From JACVRM01 sp963755085 (GTDB lineage Bacteria; Actinomycetota; Thermoleophilia; Gaiellales; Gaiellaceae): a stretch of 64,000 bases of DNA. The position numbers were made by a program, and so were the translations under genes. Each line of letters starts with the position of its first letter. Position 1 is the stretch's first letter. Below, piece by piece: positions 16,262-26,022 of the stretch. The stretch covers positions 310,001 through 374,000 of the forward strand of contig CAVWIN010000014.1 of the NCBI GenBank assembly GCA_963755085.1. The letters run 5' to 3'. Under the pieces are notes generated by a model. That model did not search any database. It worked only from the letters and a program-made list of their open reading frames with translations, and was not told where the DNA came from.

Positions 16262-18527
16262 CCGCTCCCTAGCCGTTTCGACGCCAACCGACCTGGTCAC
16301 GGTGAACATCGATGGTCGGGAGATCGAGGCGCCCAAAGGCCAGGGCCTGGTCGAAACGGCCATCGCCGCAGGCGTCGAGATCCCGGTGTTCTGCTACGAG
16401 CCGCGGCTCGGCCCGGCCGTCGGCGCCTGCCGCATGTGCCTGGTCGAGGTCGAGGGCATGCCGAAGCTGCAGGCCGGCTGCACGCTGACCGCCCAGGACG
16501 GGCTCGTCGTCAAGACTGCGCAGACGTCGGAGAAGGCGGCGGAGGGGCAGAACGGGACGCTCGAGTTCCTGCTGATCAATCACCCGCTCGACTGCCCCGT
16601 CTGCGACAAGGGCGGCGAGTGCCCGCTGCAGGACCTCACGTTCCGCTGGGGCCCCGGGAAGACGCGCATGACGTTCATGAAGCGGACGTTCGACAAGCCG
16701 ATCCCGATCAGCCCCCTGATCGCGCTCGACCGCGAGCGCTGCATCCTCTGCTACCGCTGCACGCGCTTCTCCGAGGGTGTGGCCGAGGACGGCCAGCTGA
16801 TCGCGCGCAACCGCGGCGCCCATTCGATGATCGCCACCTTCGAGGACGAGCCGTACCGGGCGCCGTTCTCCGGCAACGTGATCGAGCTCTGCCCGGTCGG
16901 CGCGCTCACATCGACCGGCTACCGCTTCGAAGCGCGGCCGTGGGAGATCCAGAACGTCCCGAGCGTCTGCACGCTCTGCCCGGTCGGCTGCAACATCTCC
17001 GTGACCACGCGCGAGGGCAAGGTCAAGCGCGTGCAGAGCCGCAACCACCCCGAGGTCGACGAGGGCTGGCTCTGCGACAAGGGCCGGTTTGCCTGGCCGT
17101 CGATCTACGCGCGCGACCGCGTCGCTGCGCCGATGGTGCGCGCGGACGGGCAGCTCGGCGAGGTGCCGTGGGACCAGGCGCTCGACGCAGCCGAGGAGCT
17201 CCTGCGCGAGGCGGGTGGGCAGATCCTGACGGCGCTCTCGGGAACGGAGACGCTCGAGCAGTCCTACGCGCTCGGGCGACTCCTGCGCGTGGGCCTCGAC
17301 GCGCACTCGGCGGTGCTGCCGGAGCAGACGAGCCCGGCCCTCGACCCCTACCGCGCGCCGCTGTCGGCCATCGGCTCGGCTCAGCTGGTCGTTGCGATCG
17401 GCGACGAGCCGGTGGCCGAGCGCGCGCCGATCGTCGACCTCTGGATCCGCTCGGCCCGCCGGCGCGGCGCCGAGATCGTCACCGTCGGCGTGTCCGGCTC
17501 GGTGCAGGCGCCGGCCGGGAACGCCGCGGCCGCGTGCCGCCGCCTCGCCGACCGGCGCAGCCCGCTCGGGCGCCGCCTGCGCGAGACGGAGCGCGCAGTC
17601 GTGATCTGGTCAGGTCCCGGCGGCCGCGGCGGCGAGGATCTCGCGCGCCTCGCCGACAGCCTCGGCTTCGCCGAGCGGGAGGGCTGCGGCGCCTTCTACC
17701 TGCCGTCCACGCCGAACGCACGCGGCGCCGCTGAGGCGTGGGCCGCCGCGGACGACCGCGACGATGTGAACCCGGAGCCCCTCCGCCTGCTCGTCGTCTC
17801 CGGCGACGACGCCGCCGCCGACCCGAACGTGCGCACCCTCGCCGAGCGCGCCGACAAGGTGCTCGTCTTCGCCATGTACCGGCGCGGGCTCGCGTCCTGG
17901 GCCGACGTGGTCATCCCGGCGACGAGCTACCTCGAGCGCGACGGCACCACGATGAGCCTCGAGGGCCGCCTGCAGCGCCAGCGCCGAACGGTGATCCCGC
18001 CGGCGACGGACGAGACCGCGGTGATCGCCGAGCTTGGCCGGCGTCTGGGCGTCGAGATCGCCGGCTCGCCGATCCTGCTCTTCGAGGAGCTGTCCGAGCG
18101 GATCTACGGCGGCATGGCGTTCGACGACGTCAGCGAGACGGCCGCGCTCCCCGCGCGCACGCCGCGCGTCGAGGTCGAGACCGCGCCCGCCGACGAGGTG
18201 CCCACCGACGCCGGCGCCGAAGGCCTGCGGCTGGTCGGCTACCGTCCACTGTTCTCCGGCCCCGCCGTCGACCGCGTGGACGAGTTGGGCTTCCAGCGCC
18301 CGGGGCGGGAGATTGCGCTGGCGCCGCGCGACGCCGCCGCGCGCGGGATCGCGACCGGAGACCCGGTCATCGTCCGCACGAACGGGACCTCGGTCGAGCT
18401 GCGCGCACGCGTGGAGCGTGCGCTGGCGCCCGGGCACGCCCGCGTCGCCGAGGAGCACTGCCGCGGGCTGGGACGCTACGCCGAGGTCGAGCTCGCCGCG
18501 CCGTCCTCGAACGGAGGGCACGCGTAG
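16254..18527 (+). CDS. nuoG: NADH-quinone oxidoreductase subunit G
   Basis: 757 residues. The N-terminal 2Fe-2S domain (CYEPRLGPAVGACRMC), the His/Cys motif HPLDCPVCDKGGECPLQD, the 4Fe-4S motif ERCILCYRCTRF with a distal CPVGA, and the molybdopterin-oxidoreductase N-domain CTLCPVGC are all in order, followed by a degenerate molybdopterin-binding region and C-terminal domain. ATG at 16254 is preferred over 16242 because GAGGTGG lies just upstream. Overlaps nuoF by 8 nt. Confidence 0.95.
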   Translation: MADRSLAVSTPTDLVTVNIDGREIEAPKGQGLVETAIAAGVEIPVFCYEPRLGPAVGACRMCLVEVEGMPKLQAGCTLTAQDGLVVKTAQTSEKAAEGQNGTLEFLLINHPLDCPVCDKGGECPLQDLTFRWGPGKTRMTFMKRTFDKPIPISPLIALDRERCILCYRCTRFSEGVAEDGQLIARNRGAHSMIATFEDEPYRAPFSGNVIELCPVGALTSTGYRFEARPWEIQNVPSVCTLCPVGCNISVTTREGKVKRVQSRNHPEVDEGWLCDKGRFAWPSIYARDRVAAPMVRADGQLGEVPWDQALDAAEELLREAGGQILTALSGTETLEQSYALGRLLRVGLDAHSAVLPEQTSPALDPYRAPLSAIGSAQLVVAIGDEPVAERAPIVDLWIRSARRRGAEIVTVGVSGSVQAPAGNAAAACRRLADRRSPLGRRLRETERAVVIWSGPGGRGGEDLARLADSLGFAEREGCGAFYLPSTPNARGAAEAWAAADDRDDVNPEPLRLLVVSGDDAAADPNVRTLAERADKVLVFAMYRRGLASWADVVIPATSYLERDGTTMSLEGRLQRQRRTVIPPATDETAVIAELGRRLGVEIAGSPILLFEELSERIYGGMAFDDVSETAALPARTPRVEVETAPADEVPTDAGAEGLRLVGYRPLFSGPAVDRVDELGFQRPGREIALAPRDAAARGIATGDPVIVRTNGTSVELRARVERALAPGHARVAEEHCRGLGRYAEVELAAPSSNGGHA

Positions 18528-19513
18528 TGGACCGGTGGTGGATCGACATCATCAAGGCGCTCGTCATCGTGAACCTGGTCATGGCCGCGTTCGCGTACAC
18601 GACCTGGCTGGAGCGCAAGCTGCTCGGCCGCATGCAGCTCCGTTACGGGCCGAACCGGGCGGGCGTCTTTGGGCTGCTGCAGCCTATCGCCGACCTGATC
18701 AAGCTCGTCCGCAAGGAGAGCTTCTTTCCGGCCAGCGCGGTGGACGTTCTCTACATCAGCGCCCCGGCGCTCTCGGCTGCAACAGCGATCGCCGCCTTCG
18801 CCGTCATCCCGTGGGGGCCGGGCTGGAACATCGACGGCCACCACGTCAGCGGCGTCGTCGCCGACGTGCCGATCTCGCTGATCCTGGTCTTCGCGCTCGG
18901 ATCGCTCGGCATCTACGGGTTCATCATCGGCGGCTGGGCGTCCGACTCGAAGTTCTCGATGCTCGGCTCGATGCGAACGTGCGCGCAGCTCGTCTCGTAC
19001 GAGGTGTCGCTCGCGCTGAGCGTGCTCGGCGTGGTGCTCATGGCCGGCTCGCTCTCGTTGACGCGCATCGTCCAGGAGCAGGCGAACAACTGGTGGTATG
19101 CGGCCCCGCAGTTCGTCGGGCTCGTCATCTTCTTCATCGCCGGGATCGCGGAGACCAACCGCGCCCCGTTTGACCTCCCGGAGGCCGAGCAGGAGCTCGT
19201 CGCCGGCTACCACACCGAATACAGCGGCATGCGCTGGGGGCTGTTCCAGACCGCCGAGTACATCAACATGCTCGTGCTCTCGGGCCTCTGCGTGACACTC
19301 TTCTTCGGCGGCTGGGACGGCCCGATCGGGGACAGCTACGGGCCGCTCTGGTTCCTGCTGAAGCTGTTCATCATCGTCTGCATCTTCATCTGGCTGCGGG
19401 CGTCGCTCCCGCGCCTCCGCTACGACCAGCTGATGAACCTCGGCTGGAAGGTGCTGCTGCCGCTGGCGACGATCAACGCGGTCATCACCGCGGCCCTGGT
19501 GGTGGCGCTGTGA
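18527..19513 (+). CDS. nuoH: NADH-quinone oxidoreductase subunit H
   Basis: 328 residues, about eight helices. Forms the quinone-entry heel of the membrane arm. Landmarks: TWLERKLLGRMQLRYGPNRAG, IADLIKLVRKE and ETNRAPFDLPEAEQELVAGYHTEYSG (given in parts here: ETNRAPFDLPEAE, then VAGYHTEYSG). GTG shares one base with the nuoG TAG stop. Confidence 0.97.
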   Translation: MDRWWIDIIKALVIVNLVMAAFAYTTWLERKLLGRMQLRYGPNRAGVFGLLQPIADLIKLVRKESFFPASAVDVLYISAPALSAATAIAAFAVIPWGPGWNIDGHHVSGVVADVPISLILVFALGSLGIYGFIIGGWASDSKFSMLGSMRTCAQLVSYEVSLALSVLGVVLMAGSLSLTRIVQEQANNWWYAAPQFVGLVIFFIAGIAETNRAPFDLPEAEQELVAGYHTEYSGMRWGLFQTAEYINMLVLSGLCVTLFFGGWDGPIGDSYGPLWFLLKLFIIVCIFIWLRASLPRLRYDQLMNLGWKVLLPLATINAVITAALVVAL

Positions 19514-20007
19514 CCAGCCCGGCAATCGGCACGTTCAAGGGCTTCGGCGTCACGCTGAAGCAGATCTTCCGGAAGCCGCTCACGCAGCAGTACCCGGAGT
19601 ACAAGCGCCCGCTCTACCCGCGCTTCCGCGGCCGGCACCGCCTGCATCTCCACGAGAACGGGCTGGAGAAGTGCGTCGGCTGCTCGTTGTGCGCGGCCGC
19701 GTGCCCGGCCGACTGCATCCGCGTCGTGCCGGCGGAGAACACGCCGTCCAACCGCGTGTCCGCGGGCGAGCGCTACGCGCGCATCTACGAGATCAACCTG
19801 TCCCGCTGCATCTTCTGCGGCTACTGCGAGCTGGCCTGTCCGTTCGACGCGATCACGCTGCAGAACGAGTTCGAGCTCTCCGAGTACTCGCGCGACGACC
19901 TGATCTACACGAAGGACATGCTGCTGGCGCCGCCGATGAAGCGCGTGCCGGTCGCCGATCCCGACCTCTACGACACGCCCGTCCCGGCGTACAAGGCGTC
20001 GAGCTGA
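19510..20007 (+). CDS. nuoI: NADH-quinone oxidoreductase subunit I
   Basis: 165 residues, two 4Fe-4S ferredoxin motifs, CVGCSLCAAACPADC and CIFCGYCELACPFDA (clusters N6a and N6b). Relays electrons from NuoG to NuoB. GTG overlaps nuoH by 4 nt and the stop shares one base with nuoJ. Confidence 0.97.
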   Translation: MTSPAIGTFKGFGVTLKQIFRKPLTQQYPEYKRPLYPRFRGRHRLHLHENGLEKCVGCSLCAAACPADCIRVVPAENTPSNRVSAGERYARIYEINLSRCIFCGYCELACPFDAITLQNEFELSEYSRDDLIYTKDMLLAPPMKRVPVADPDLYDTPVPAYKASS

Positions 20008-20540
20008 TGGGCAACGCGCTCGTCTGGGTGGTCTGGTTCGTGGCCGTCTTCGCGTGCCTCGGCTCGGCCGTCGCCGTGATCTCGTTCACGAACCCCTTCT
20101 TCTCGGCGCTGGCGCTGATCGGCAACCTCGCCTCGCTGGCCGCGCTGTACCTGCTCCTCTCGGCCGAGTTCGTCGCGGCCGCGCAGGTGCTCGTCTACGC
20201 AGGCGCCGTGATGGTCATGTTCCTGTTCGTGATCGCCTACCTCGGCGACCGGGCCGAGTCGCCCTGGGCCGGCGGACCGAGCGCGCAGACGCTCTTCGCC
20301 GTCGCCGCCGCGGGCGCCCTGCTCCTCGAGGTGATCACCGTCCTCAGCCTCTCGGCAGGCGACAATCTCAGGACCGCCGCCCACATCAGCGTCGATTTCG
20401 GCAGCCCCGCCCAGATCGGACGGGTGTTCCTCTCCGACCACCTGCTCGCCTTCGAGATCACCTCGATCGTGCTGCTCGCCGCAGCGGTCGGCGGCGTGAT
20501 CCTCGGCGCCGAGCGCACGCCCCAGGACGCAGACGCATGA
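20007..20540 (+). CDS. nuoJ: NADH-quinone oxidoreductase subunit J
   Basis: 177 residues, five membrane helices with the conserved VLVYAGAVMVMFLFVIAYLG helix (TM3 with its pi-bulge region) that links quinone chemistry to proton pumping. Overlaps nuoK by ATGA. Confidence 0.95.
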   Translation: MGNALVWVVWFVAVFACLGSAVAVISFTNPFFSALALIGNLASLAALYLLLSAEFVAAAQVLVYAGAVMVMFLFVIAYLGDRAESPWAGGPSAQTLFAVAAAGALLLEVITVLSLSAGDNLRTAAHISVDFGSPAQIGRVFLSDHLLAFEITSIVLLAAAVGGVILGAERTPQDADA

Positions 20541-20845
20541 TGGGCCCCGACGTCATCTGGTACGTCGCCGTCTCGGCCGCGCTGTTCGCGATCGGCGCGC
20601 TCGGCGTGCTCCTGCGCCGCAGCCCGCTGACGATCTTGCTCTCGCTCGAGATCATGCTGAACGGGGCGAACCTCGCCCTGATCGCGTTCGCGCGCCACGC
20701 CGGTGACCCGACCGGCCAGATCTTCGCGCTGACCGTCATGGCCGTCGCCGCCTCCGAGGTCGTCGTCGGCCTCGGGCTGATCGTCGCGCTGGCGCGCGAC
20801 CGCCTTCCGCTCGACGTCGACAAGCTCAGGCACCTCCGCGGGTGA
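20537..20845 (+). CDS. nuoK: NADH-quinone oxidoreductase subunit K
   Basis: 102 residues, three helices, with the two buried Glu of the family visible in LSLEIMLNGANL and VAASEVVVGLGL. ATG at 20537 keeps the 4-nt overlap pattern; a second ATG follows immediately. Overlaps nuoL by GTGA. Confidence 0.95.
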   Translation: MMGPDVIWYVAVSAALFAIGALGVLLRRSPLTILLSLEIMLNGANLALIAFARHAGDPTGQIFALTVMAVAASEVVVGLGLIVALARDRLPLDVDKLRHLRG

Positions 20846-22743
20846 TCACGGGAGCCTGGATCTGCCTGGCGGCGCCGCTGGCCGGCGTCGCGCTCATCAT
20901 CCTCGGCGGCACGCGCATCTCGCGGCGGGCGGCCGGCTGGCTGGCGACGCTCTCGGTCGCCGTCTCGTTCGGCGGCGCGCTGTGGGCCTTCGGCGACATG
21001 CTCGGCAAGGACGTCTCGCAGCGGCACGAGTCGAGCACGGCCTACACGTGGCTGACGGCGGGGAGCAGCTTCCAGTTCCCGCTCAACATCTACGTCGACC
21101 AGATCTCGGTCTGGATGATGCTGATCATCTCCGGCGTCGGGATGCTGATCGTCCTCTACTCGATCGGCTACATGGACAAGGCCGACGAGGAGCGCCGCTA
21201 CTTCGCCTACATGGCGCTGTTCATCTTCTCGATGCTCATGCTGGTCGAGGCGGGGAACCTGCTGATCCTGCTCGCCGGCTGGGGCCTCGTCGGGCTCTGC
21301 TCGTACCTGCTGATCGGCTTCGAGCACGAGCGGCCAGCCGCAATCGCCGCGGCCAAGAAGGCGTTCATCATGAACGCCTTCGGCGACGCGACCATGGCGC
21401 TGGCCCTCTTCGTGCTCGTCTGGCAGACCGGAACCCTCGACTTCCCGGGCGTCTTCAACCGCGTGCAGGCCGGCGACCTCGGCGGCGGCGGCACCCTGGT
21501 CGACCTCGTGGCGCTCGGTCTGCTCGGCGGCGCCGTCGCGAAGTCCGCGCAGATCCCGCTGCACACGTGGCTGCCGGACGCCATGGAGGGCCCGACCCCG
21601 GTCAGCGCCCTCATCCACGCGGCCACCATGGTGACCGCGGGCGTCTACCTGATCGCGCGCACGCACGTGATCTTCGAGGCGGCGCCGCGGATCCTCGATC
21701 TCGCCGCCGGCCTCGGCGCGGTCACGCTGCTCGCCGCCGGGCTGATCGCCCTCGTCCAGACGGACATCAAGCGCGTGATCGCCTACTCGACCATGTCGCA
21801 GATCGGCTACATGTTCGTCGGGGTCGGCATCGGCGCCTACTCGACCGGGTTGTTCCACCTCATGACGCACGCGTTCTTCAAGGCGCTGCTCTTCCTCGGC
21901 GCCGGCGTGTTGATCCACGCGCTCGGCGGCGAGCAGGACATGCGCCGGATGGGCGGCCTGCGGCGCTACCTGCCGAAGACCTTCGTGGTCATGCTCATCG
22001 GAGCCCTCTCGCTCTCGGGCATCCCGCCGTTCTCGGGCTTCTTCTCGAAGGATCTGATCCTGTCCTCGACGATCGCGGCCGGCGGCTGGTGGGGCTACAC
22101 GCTCTTCGTCATCGGCGTGCTGGGGGCGTTCCTCACCGGCCTCTACACGTTCCGGCTGATCTTCCTCGTCTTCACCGGCGAGCCCTCGGCGTACGCGCGC
22201 GAGCACATCCACACCGGCCACGGCGAGGGGCCGTTCACGATGATGTTCGCCGTCGCCGTGCTCGCGCTCGGCGCGCTCGTGTCCGGCTGGCTGCAGATCG
22301 AGGGCCTCTGGCACGACATCACCACGTTCCTGAACCCGGCAGCCCCGCCGCTCGTCGAGGCCTCGGTCGGCGAGGAGACGATCGCCAGCGCGATCTCCGT
22401 CGGCCTGGCCGTGCTCGGCATCGCCCTCGCCTGGGCGATCTACAGCGCACACCGTGTGCCGGTGCCGTCGGTGGCTTGGCTCCGGCGCGTGCTCGAGCAC
22501 AAGCTCTACTTCGACGAGGCGTACCAGCTCGTGTTCTTCAAGCCGGCCGCGCTGCTCGCGACCGCCGGCCGGCGCTTCGTCGAGACGCCGGTCATCGCCG
22601 GGTCGCTGCGCGGGCTCGGCCTCGCCGCGCGCGGGGCCGGCGCCGGCGTCGGTGAGGCGCAGACGGGCATCGTCCGCAGCTACGTGCTCGCGCTCGCGGG
22701 CGGCGTCGCCATCCTCCTCCTCGTCTTCGTGGCCGTGCGATGA
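20842..22743 (+). CDS. nuoL: NADH-quinone oxidoreductase subunit L
   Basis: 633 residues, antiporter-like proton-pumping subunit with the long lateral helix at its C-terminus. Landmarks: WGLVGLCSYLLIGF, KSAQIPLHTWLPDAMEGPTP, SALIHAATMVTAGVYL, and MSQIGYMFVGVG. GTG overlaps nuoK. Confidence 0.96.
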   Translation: MITGAWICLAAPLAGVALIILGGTRISRRAAGWLATLSVAVSFGGALWAFGDMLGKDVSQRHESSTAYTWLTAGSSFQFPLNIYVDQISVWMMLIISGVGMLIVLYSIGYMDKADEERRYFAYMALFIFSMLMLVEAGNLLILLAGWGLVGLCSYLLIGFEHERPAAIAAAKKAFIMNAFGDATMALALFVLVWQTGTLDFPGVFNRVQAGDLGGGGTLVDLVALGLLGGAVAKSAQIPLHTWLPDAMEGPTPVSALIHAATMVTAGVYLIARTHVIFEAAPRILDLAAGLGAVTLLAAGLIALVQTDIKRVIAYSTMSQIGYMFVGVGIGAYSTGLFHLMTHAFFKALLFLGAGVLIHALGGEQDMRRMGGLRRYLPKTFVVMLIGALSLSGIPPFSGFFSKDLILSSTIAAGGWWGYTLFVIGVLGAFLTGLYTFRLIFLVFTGEPSAYAREHIHTGHGEGPFTMMFAVAVLALGALVSGWLQIEGLWHDITTFLNPAAPPLVEASVGEETIASAISVGLAVLGIALAWAIYSAHRVPVPSVAWLRRVLEHKLYFDEAYQLVFFKPAALLATAGRRFVETPVIAGSLRGLGLAARGAGAGVGEAQTGIVRSYVLALAGGVAILLLVFVAVR

Positions 22744-24371
22744 CGACGCTGCTGATCTTCTTCCCGATCGCCGTCGCGCTGCTGCTCTGGCTCGTGCCGT
22801 TCCCCGGGCGCACGGCGGCGTCGCTCGCACTGTTCGCCGCGCTGGCCGAGGTCGGGATCTGGATCCTGGCGCTCCAGCGCTTCGAGTTCGACAAGCCGGG
22901 CCTCCAGTTCAGCGCCCAGACCGACTGGTCGACCGACCTCGGCATCTCCTACCACGTGGGGATGTACGGCTTCTCGCTGTGGCTCGTCGGCCTGACCGTC
23001 ATCGTGGGCGCCGCCTCGGTCGCATACGCGTTCTGGGCCGGACGCGAGCGTGCGCGCGCCTACTTCGGGCTCGCGCTCTTCCTGACCGGCTCGATCGTCG
23101 GCGTCTTCACGGCCCAGGATCTGATCCTGTTCTACGTCTTCTTCGAGACGATGCTGATCCCGCTCTACGTGCTGATCGGCGCGTGGGGCGGCCCGGGGCG
23201 GCTCAGCGCGACCATCCAGTTCGTGATCTACACGGTCGCCGGGTCGCTGCTGATGCTGATCGCGATCATCGCGCTCGGGGTCACCCAGGGGACGTTCGAC
23301 ATGACGCAGCTCGGGACGAGCGACAACCACGTGATCTTCCTCGGCTTCGTCGCCGCGTTCGCGGTCAAGGCGCCCCTGTTCCCGTTCCACGGCTGGCTGC
23401 CGTCCGCGTACCGGGAGGCGCCGGCCGAGGTCTCGGCAGTGCTCTCCGGCGTCGTCTCGAAGGTGGCGGCCTATGGCCTCCTGCGCATTGCCATCCCGAT
23501 CTTCCCGGGGCCGGCGAAGGACCTGCAGTGGCTGCTGCTGACGATGGCGATCGTGACGCTGCTCTACGGCTCGCTGGTGGCGTTCCGCGCTCCCGACGTG
23601 CGCGGCGTGATCGCGTACTCGTCGATGGCGCAGATGGGGCTGATCACGCTCGGCCTCTTCGCGCTGAACGACCCCGGCCTCAACGGCTCGGTGCTGCAGA
23701 TGGTCAACCACGGGCTCGTGTCCGCCACGCTCTTCCTGCTGGCCGGCGCGGTCGAGCGGCGGACGTCGACCGGCGACTTCGCGTTCCTCGGCGGGATGGC
23801 GAAGGGGCGGCCGCTGCTCGCGACCCTGCTCATGACGGCGGGGATCATCACGCTCGCCGTGCCGGGCTCGACAATGTTCGCCGGCGAGTTCCTGGTCCTG
23901 CTCGGCGTCTTCAAGGTCGGCTGGGGCTGGGCGGTTGCAGGCGCCTTCGCGATCGTGCTGGCGGCCATGTACGCGCTGCGGCTGATCTCCGCCGTGCTGC
24001 ACCGCGAGCGCGGATCGGCGGTCCCGGACGGCGCGCTCGACCTGCGGCCCGGCGAGGTCGTGATCATCGTCCCGCTCCTCGCCTGCCTGATCGGGCTCTC
24101 GTTCTGGCCGGCCGCGATCACCGAGCGCTCGTTCTTCGGTGACAGCGCGAAAGCGGCCGTGCAGTCGCAGTTCAACCCGGTCGTGCATCTCGCGGCGCCC
24201 GGGGCGACATACAACGTCACGCAGGCACAGATCGCCGTCGGCACCGGCGGGTTGCCGGCGATGGCTCTGTCGCCCACGTGCCAGAAGCAGATGCGAGCGG
24301 CACTCGCGAAAGTCAAGGAGGGGGACCCGCTCCTCCTGCTTTGCAGCTCCGACAGAAAGCTCGGCAAGTGA
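22740..24371 (+). CDS. nuoM: NADH-quinone oxidoreductase subunit M
   Basis: 543 residues, antiporter-like subunit: LFYVFFETMLIPLYVLIGAWGG (TM region, split here), FHGWLPSAYREAPAEVSA, SSMAQMGLITLGL. The C-terminus extends about 50 residues past the last helix with Cys-containing sequence (SPTCQKQMRA and LLLLCSSDRK), longer than usual; function of that tail unknown. Confidence 0.95.
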   Translation: MTTLLIFFPIAVALLLWLVPFPGRTAASLALFAALAEVGIWILALQRFEFDKPGLQFSAQTDWSTDLGISYHVGMYGFSLWLVGLTVIVGAASVAYAFWAGRERARAYFGLALFLTGSIVGVFTAQDLILFYVFFETMLIPLYVLIGAWGGPGRLSATIQFVIYTVAGSLLMLIAIIALGVTQGTFDMTQLGTSDNHVIFLGFVAAFAVKAPLFPFHGWLPSAYREAPAEVSAVLSGVVSKVAAYGLLRIAIPIFPGPAKDLQWLLLTMAIVTLLYGSLVAFRAPDVRGVIAYSSMAQMGLITLGLFALNDPGLNGSVLQMVNHGLVSATLFLLAGAVERRTSTGDFAFLGGMAKGRPLLATLLMTAGIITLAVPGSTMFAGEFLVLLGVFKVGWGWAVAGAFAIVLAAMYALRLISAVLHRERGSAVPDGALDLRPGEVVIIVPLLACLIGLSFWPAAITERSFFGDSAKAAVQSQFNPVVHLAAPGATYNVTQAQIAVGTGGLPAMALSPTCQKQMRAALAKVKEGDPLLLLCSSDRKLGK

Positions 24372-25846
24372 TCACGACGCCGTCCGTCGACTGGTACGCG
24401 CTCTCGCCCGAGCTGATCCTGCTCGGCACGGCCGCCGTCTGCCTGCTCTCCGCGGTCCTGCTCCCCCCGAACGCGCGCCGGCCGTTCGCCGCCTTCGTCG
24501 CTGCGGCCGGCTTCGTCGCTGCCGGCGTCGTGGCCGCCTTCCTCTTCAACGACAGCGAGAACGCGCAGACGATCGTTCACGAGTCCGCCTACCGTGACCA
24601 GTGGGCGGCGATCGCGCAGATCTTCATCGCCGGCTGCGGGCTGCTAGCGGTCGGCGTCTCGTACGCGCACGGCATCCGCAAGACCCGCGTCGGGGAGTAC
24701 TACGCGCTGCTGGCCACCGCCGCCGCGGGCATGGCGTTCATGGTCGCGGCCGGCAACCTGATGACGCTGTTCCTCGGGCTCGAGTGGTTCTCGATCGCGC
24801 TCTACATCCTGTGCGCGATGGACCTCGACCGGCCCGACTCGCTCGAGGCCGGGCTCAAGTACCTCATCGTCGGCAGCTTCGGCTCGGCCGTGCTGCTGTT
24901 CGGCTCGGCGCTCGTCTACGGGTCGACGCAGGAGATCGGCTTCGAGAACATCGCCGCGGCCACCGCAGCCAAGGGCCTGTCGAGCGACGCGCTGCTCGTC
25001 GCCGGCCTCGCGATGATCATCGCCGGCCTCGGCTTCAAGTCCTCGGCGGCGCCGTTCCACATGTGGACGCCCGACGTGTACCAGGGCGCGCCCACGCCCG
25101 TGACCGCGTTCATGTCGGCCGCGACGAAGGTCGCCGCGCTCGTCGCGACGCTGCGCATCCTCACGGTCGCCTTCCCGCAACTCGACAACCTGTGGACGAT
25201 CGCGATCGCGGTGATCGCATGCATCTCGCTGGCGGTCGGCAACTTCGGCGCGCTCGTCCAGAGCAACGTCAAGCGACTGCTCGCGTACTCGTCCGTCTCG
25301 CAGGCCGGGTTCATGCTCATCCCGATCTCGGCGAACAGCGCCCTGGGCGGCCGCGCGCTCCTCTACTACCTGGCCGTCTACAGCGCGATGTCGATCGGCG
25401 CCTTCGCCGTCGTCGCCGCGCGCGAGCGGGAGCTGAACCGTGACGTGACCGTCGCCGACTTCACCGGCATGCTGTGGGAGCGGCCCCTGCTCGGCATCTC
25501 GATGCTCGTCTTCATGCTGGGCTTCGCAGGCCTGCCGCTCACCGGCGGCTTCTTCGCGAAGTTCTACGCGTTCGCGGCCGCGTACCAGACCGGCTGGTGG
25601 TGGCTGATGCTGGTCGGCGTCGCAGCCACCGTCGTGAGCCTCTACTACTACCTCGCGATCATCCGCGCGATGTGGGGCTCCCCCGCCGAGCTCCAGTTCG
25701 CTGCGGCCACCGGCGGCTCGCCGCCGCGCGACCTGCTGCTCCAGGCGTCGGTCGTCGGCGCCCTCGCGTTCACGATCGGCTCCTTCTTCTTCGTGCAGCC
25801 GATCATCGACGTCGCCCGCGACGCGACGAGCGCGCTTCCTTTCTAG
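24368..25846 (+). CDS. nuoN: NADH-quinone oxidoreductase subunit N
   Basis: 492 residues, third antiporter-like subunit: FLGLEWFSIALYILCA, AAPFHMWTPDVYQGAPTPV and SSVSQAGFMLIPI. GTG overlaps nuoM by 4 nt. Last gene of the operon; a large hairpin begins 4 nt after its stop. Confidence 0.96.
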   Translation: MITTPSVDWYALSPELILLGTAAVCLLSAVLLPPNARRPFAAFVAAAGFVAAGVVAAFLFNDSENAQTIVHESAYRDQWAAIAQIFIAGCGLLAVGVSYAHGIRKTRVGEYYALLATAAAGMAFMVAAGNLMTLFLGLEWFSIALYILCAMDLDRPDSLEAGLKYLIVGSFGSAVLLFGSALVYGSTQEIGFENIAAATAAKGLSSDALLVAGLAMIIAGLGFKSSAAPFHMWTPDVYQGAPTPVTAFMSAATKVAALVATLRILTVAFPQLDNLWTIAIAVIACISLAVGNFGALVQSNVKRLLAYSSVSQAGFMLIPISANSALGGRALLYYLAVYSAMSIGAFAVVAARERELNRDVTVADFTGMLWERPLLGISMLVFMLGFAGLPLTGGFFAKFYAFAAAYQTGWWWLMLVGVAATVVSLYYYLAIIRAMWGSPAELQFAAATGGSPPRDLLLQASVVGALAFTIGSFFFVQPIIDVARDATSALPF

Positions 25847-25849
25847 CCA

Positions 25850-25898
25850 CCGCGAAAAGTCCGGCCTCGCTCCGCGAGACCATGACGACTTTTCGCGG
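25850..25898 (+). terminator. large hairpin after nuoN
   Basis: Perfect 12-bp arms CCGCGAAAAGTC (25850-25861) and GACTTTTCGCGG (25887-25898) enclose 25 nt that can form an inner CTCG/CGAG stem. No U tract follows. Placed directly behind the operon, it is probably its terminator or an mRNA 3'-end stabiliser; being symmetrical it could act on both strands. Confidence 0.6.
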
Positions 25899-26022
25899 GT
25901 TTCCAGAAGATAGACGCGACTTCGCGCGACGTGACTGCGGCGGGGCAAGCCCGCCTCCGTCGAGCGATTGCCCAACGGTGGGTAGGCTCACGAATAGTCC
26001 TCGACCACGGAGGTTTCTCGCC

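Noticed and set aside
20458..22830. 790-codon open frame on the minus strand across nuoJ-M
   Set aside because: Arg/Asp/Glu/His-rich antisense shadow of nuoJ-M; no domain, and GC-rich third positions of the real genes explain the lack of stops.
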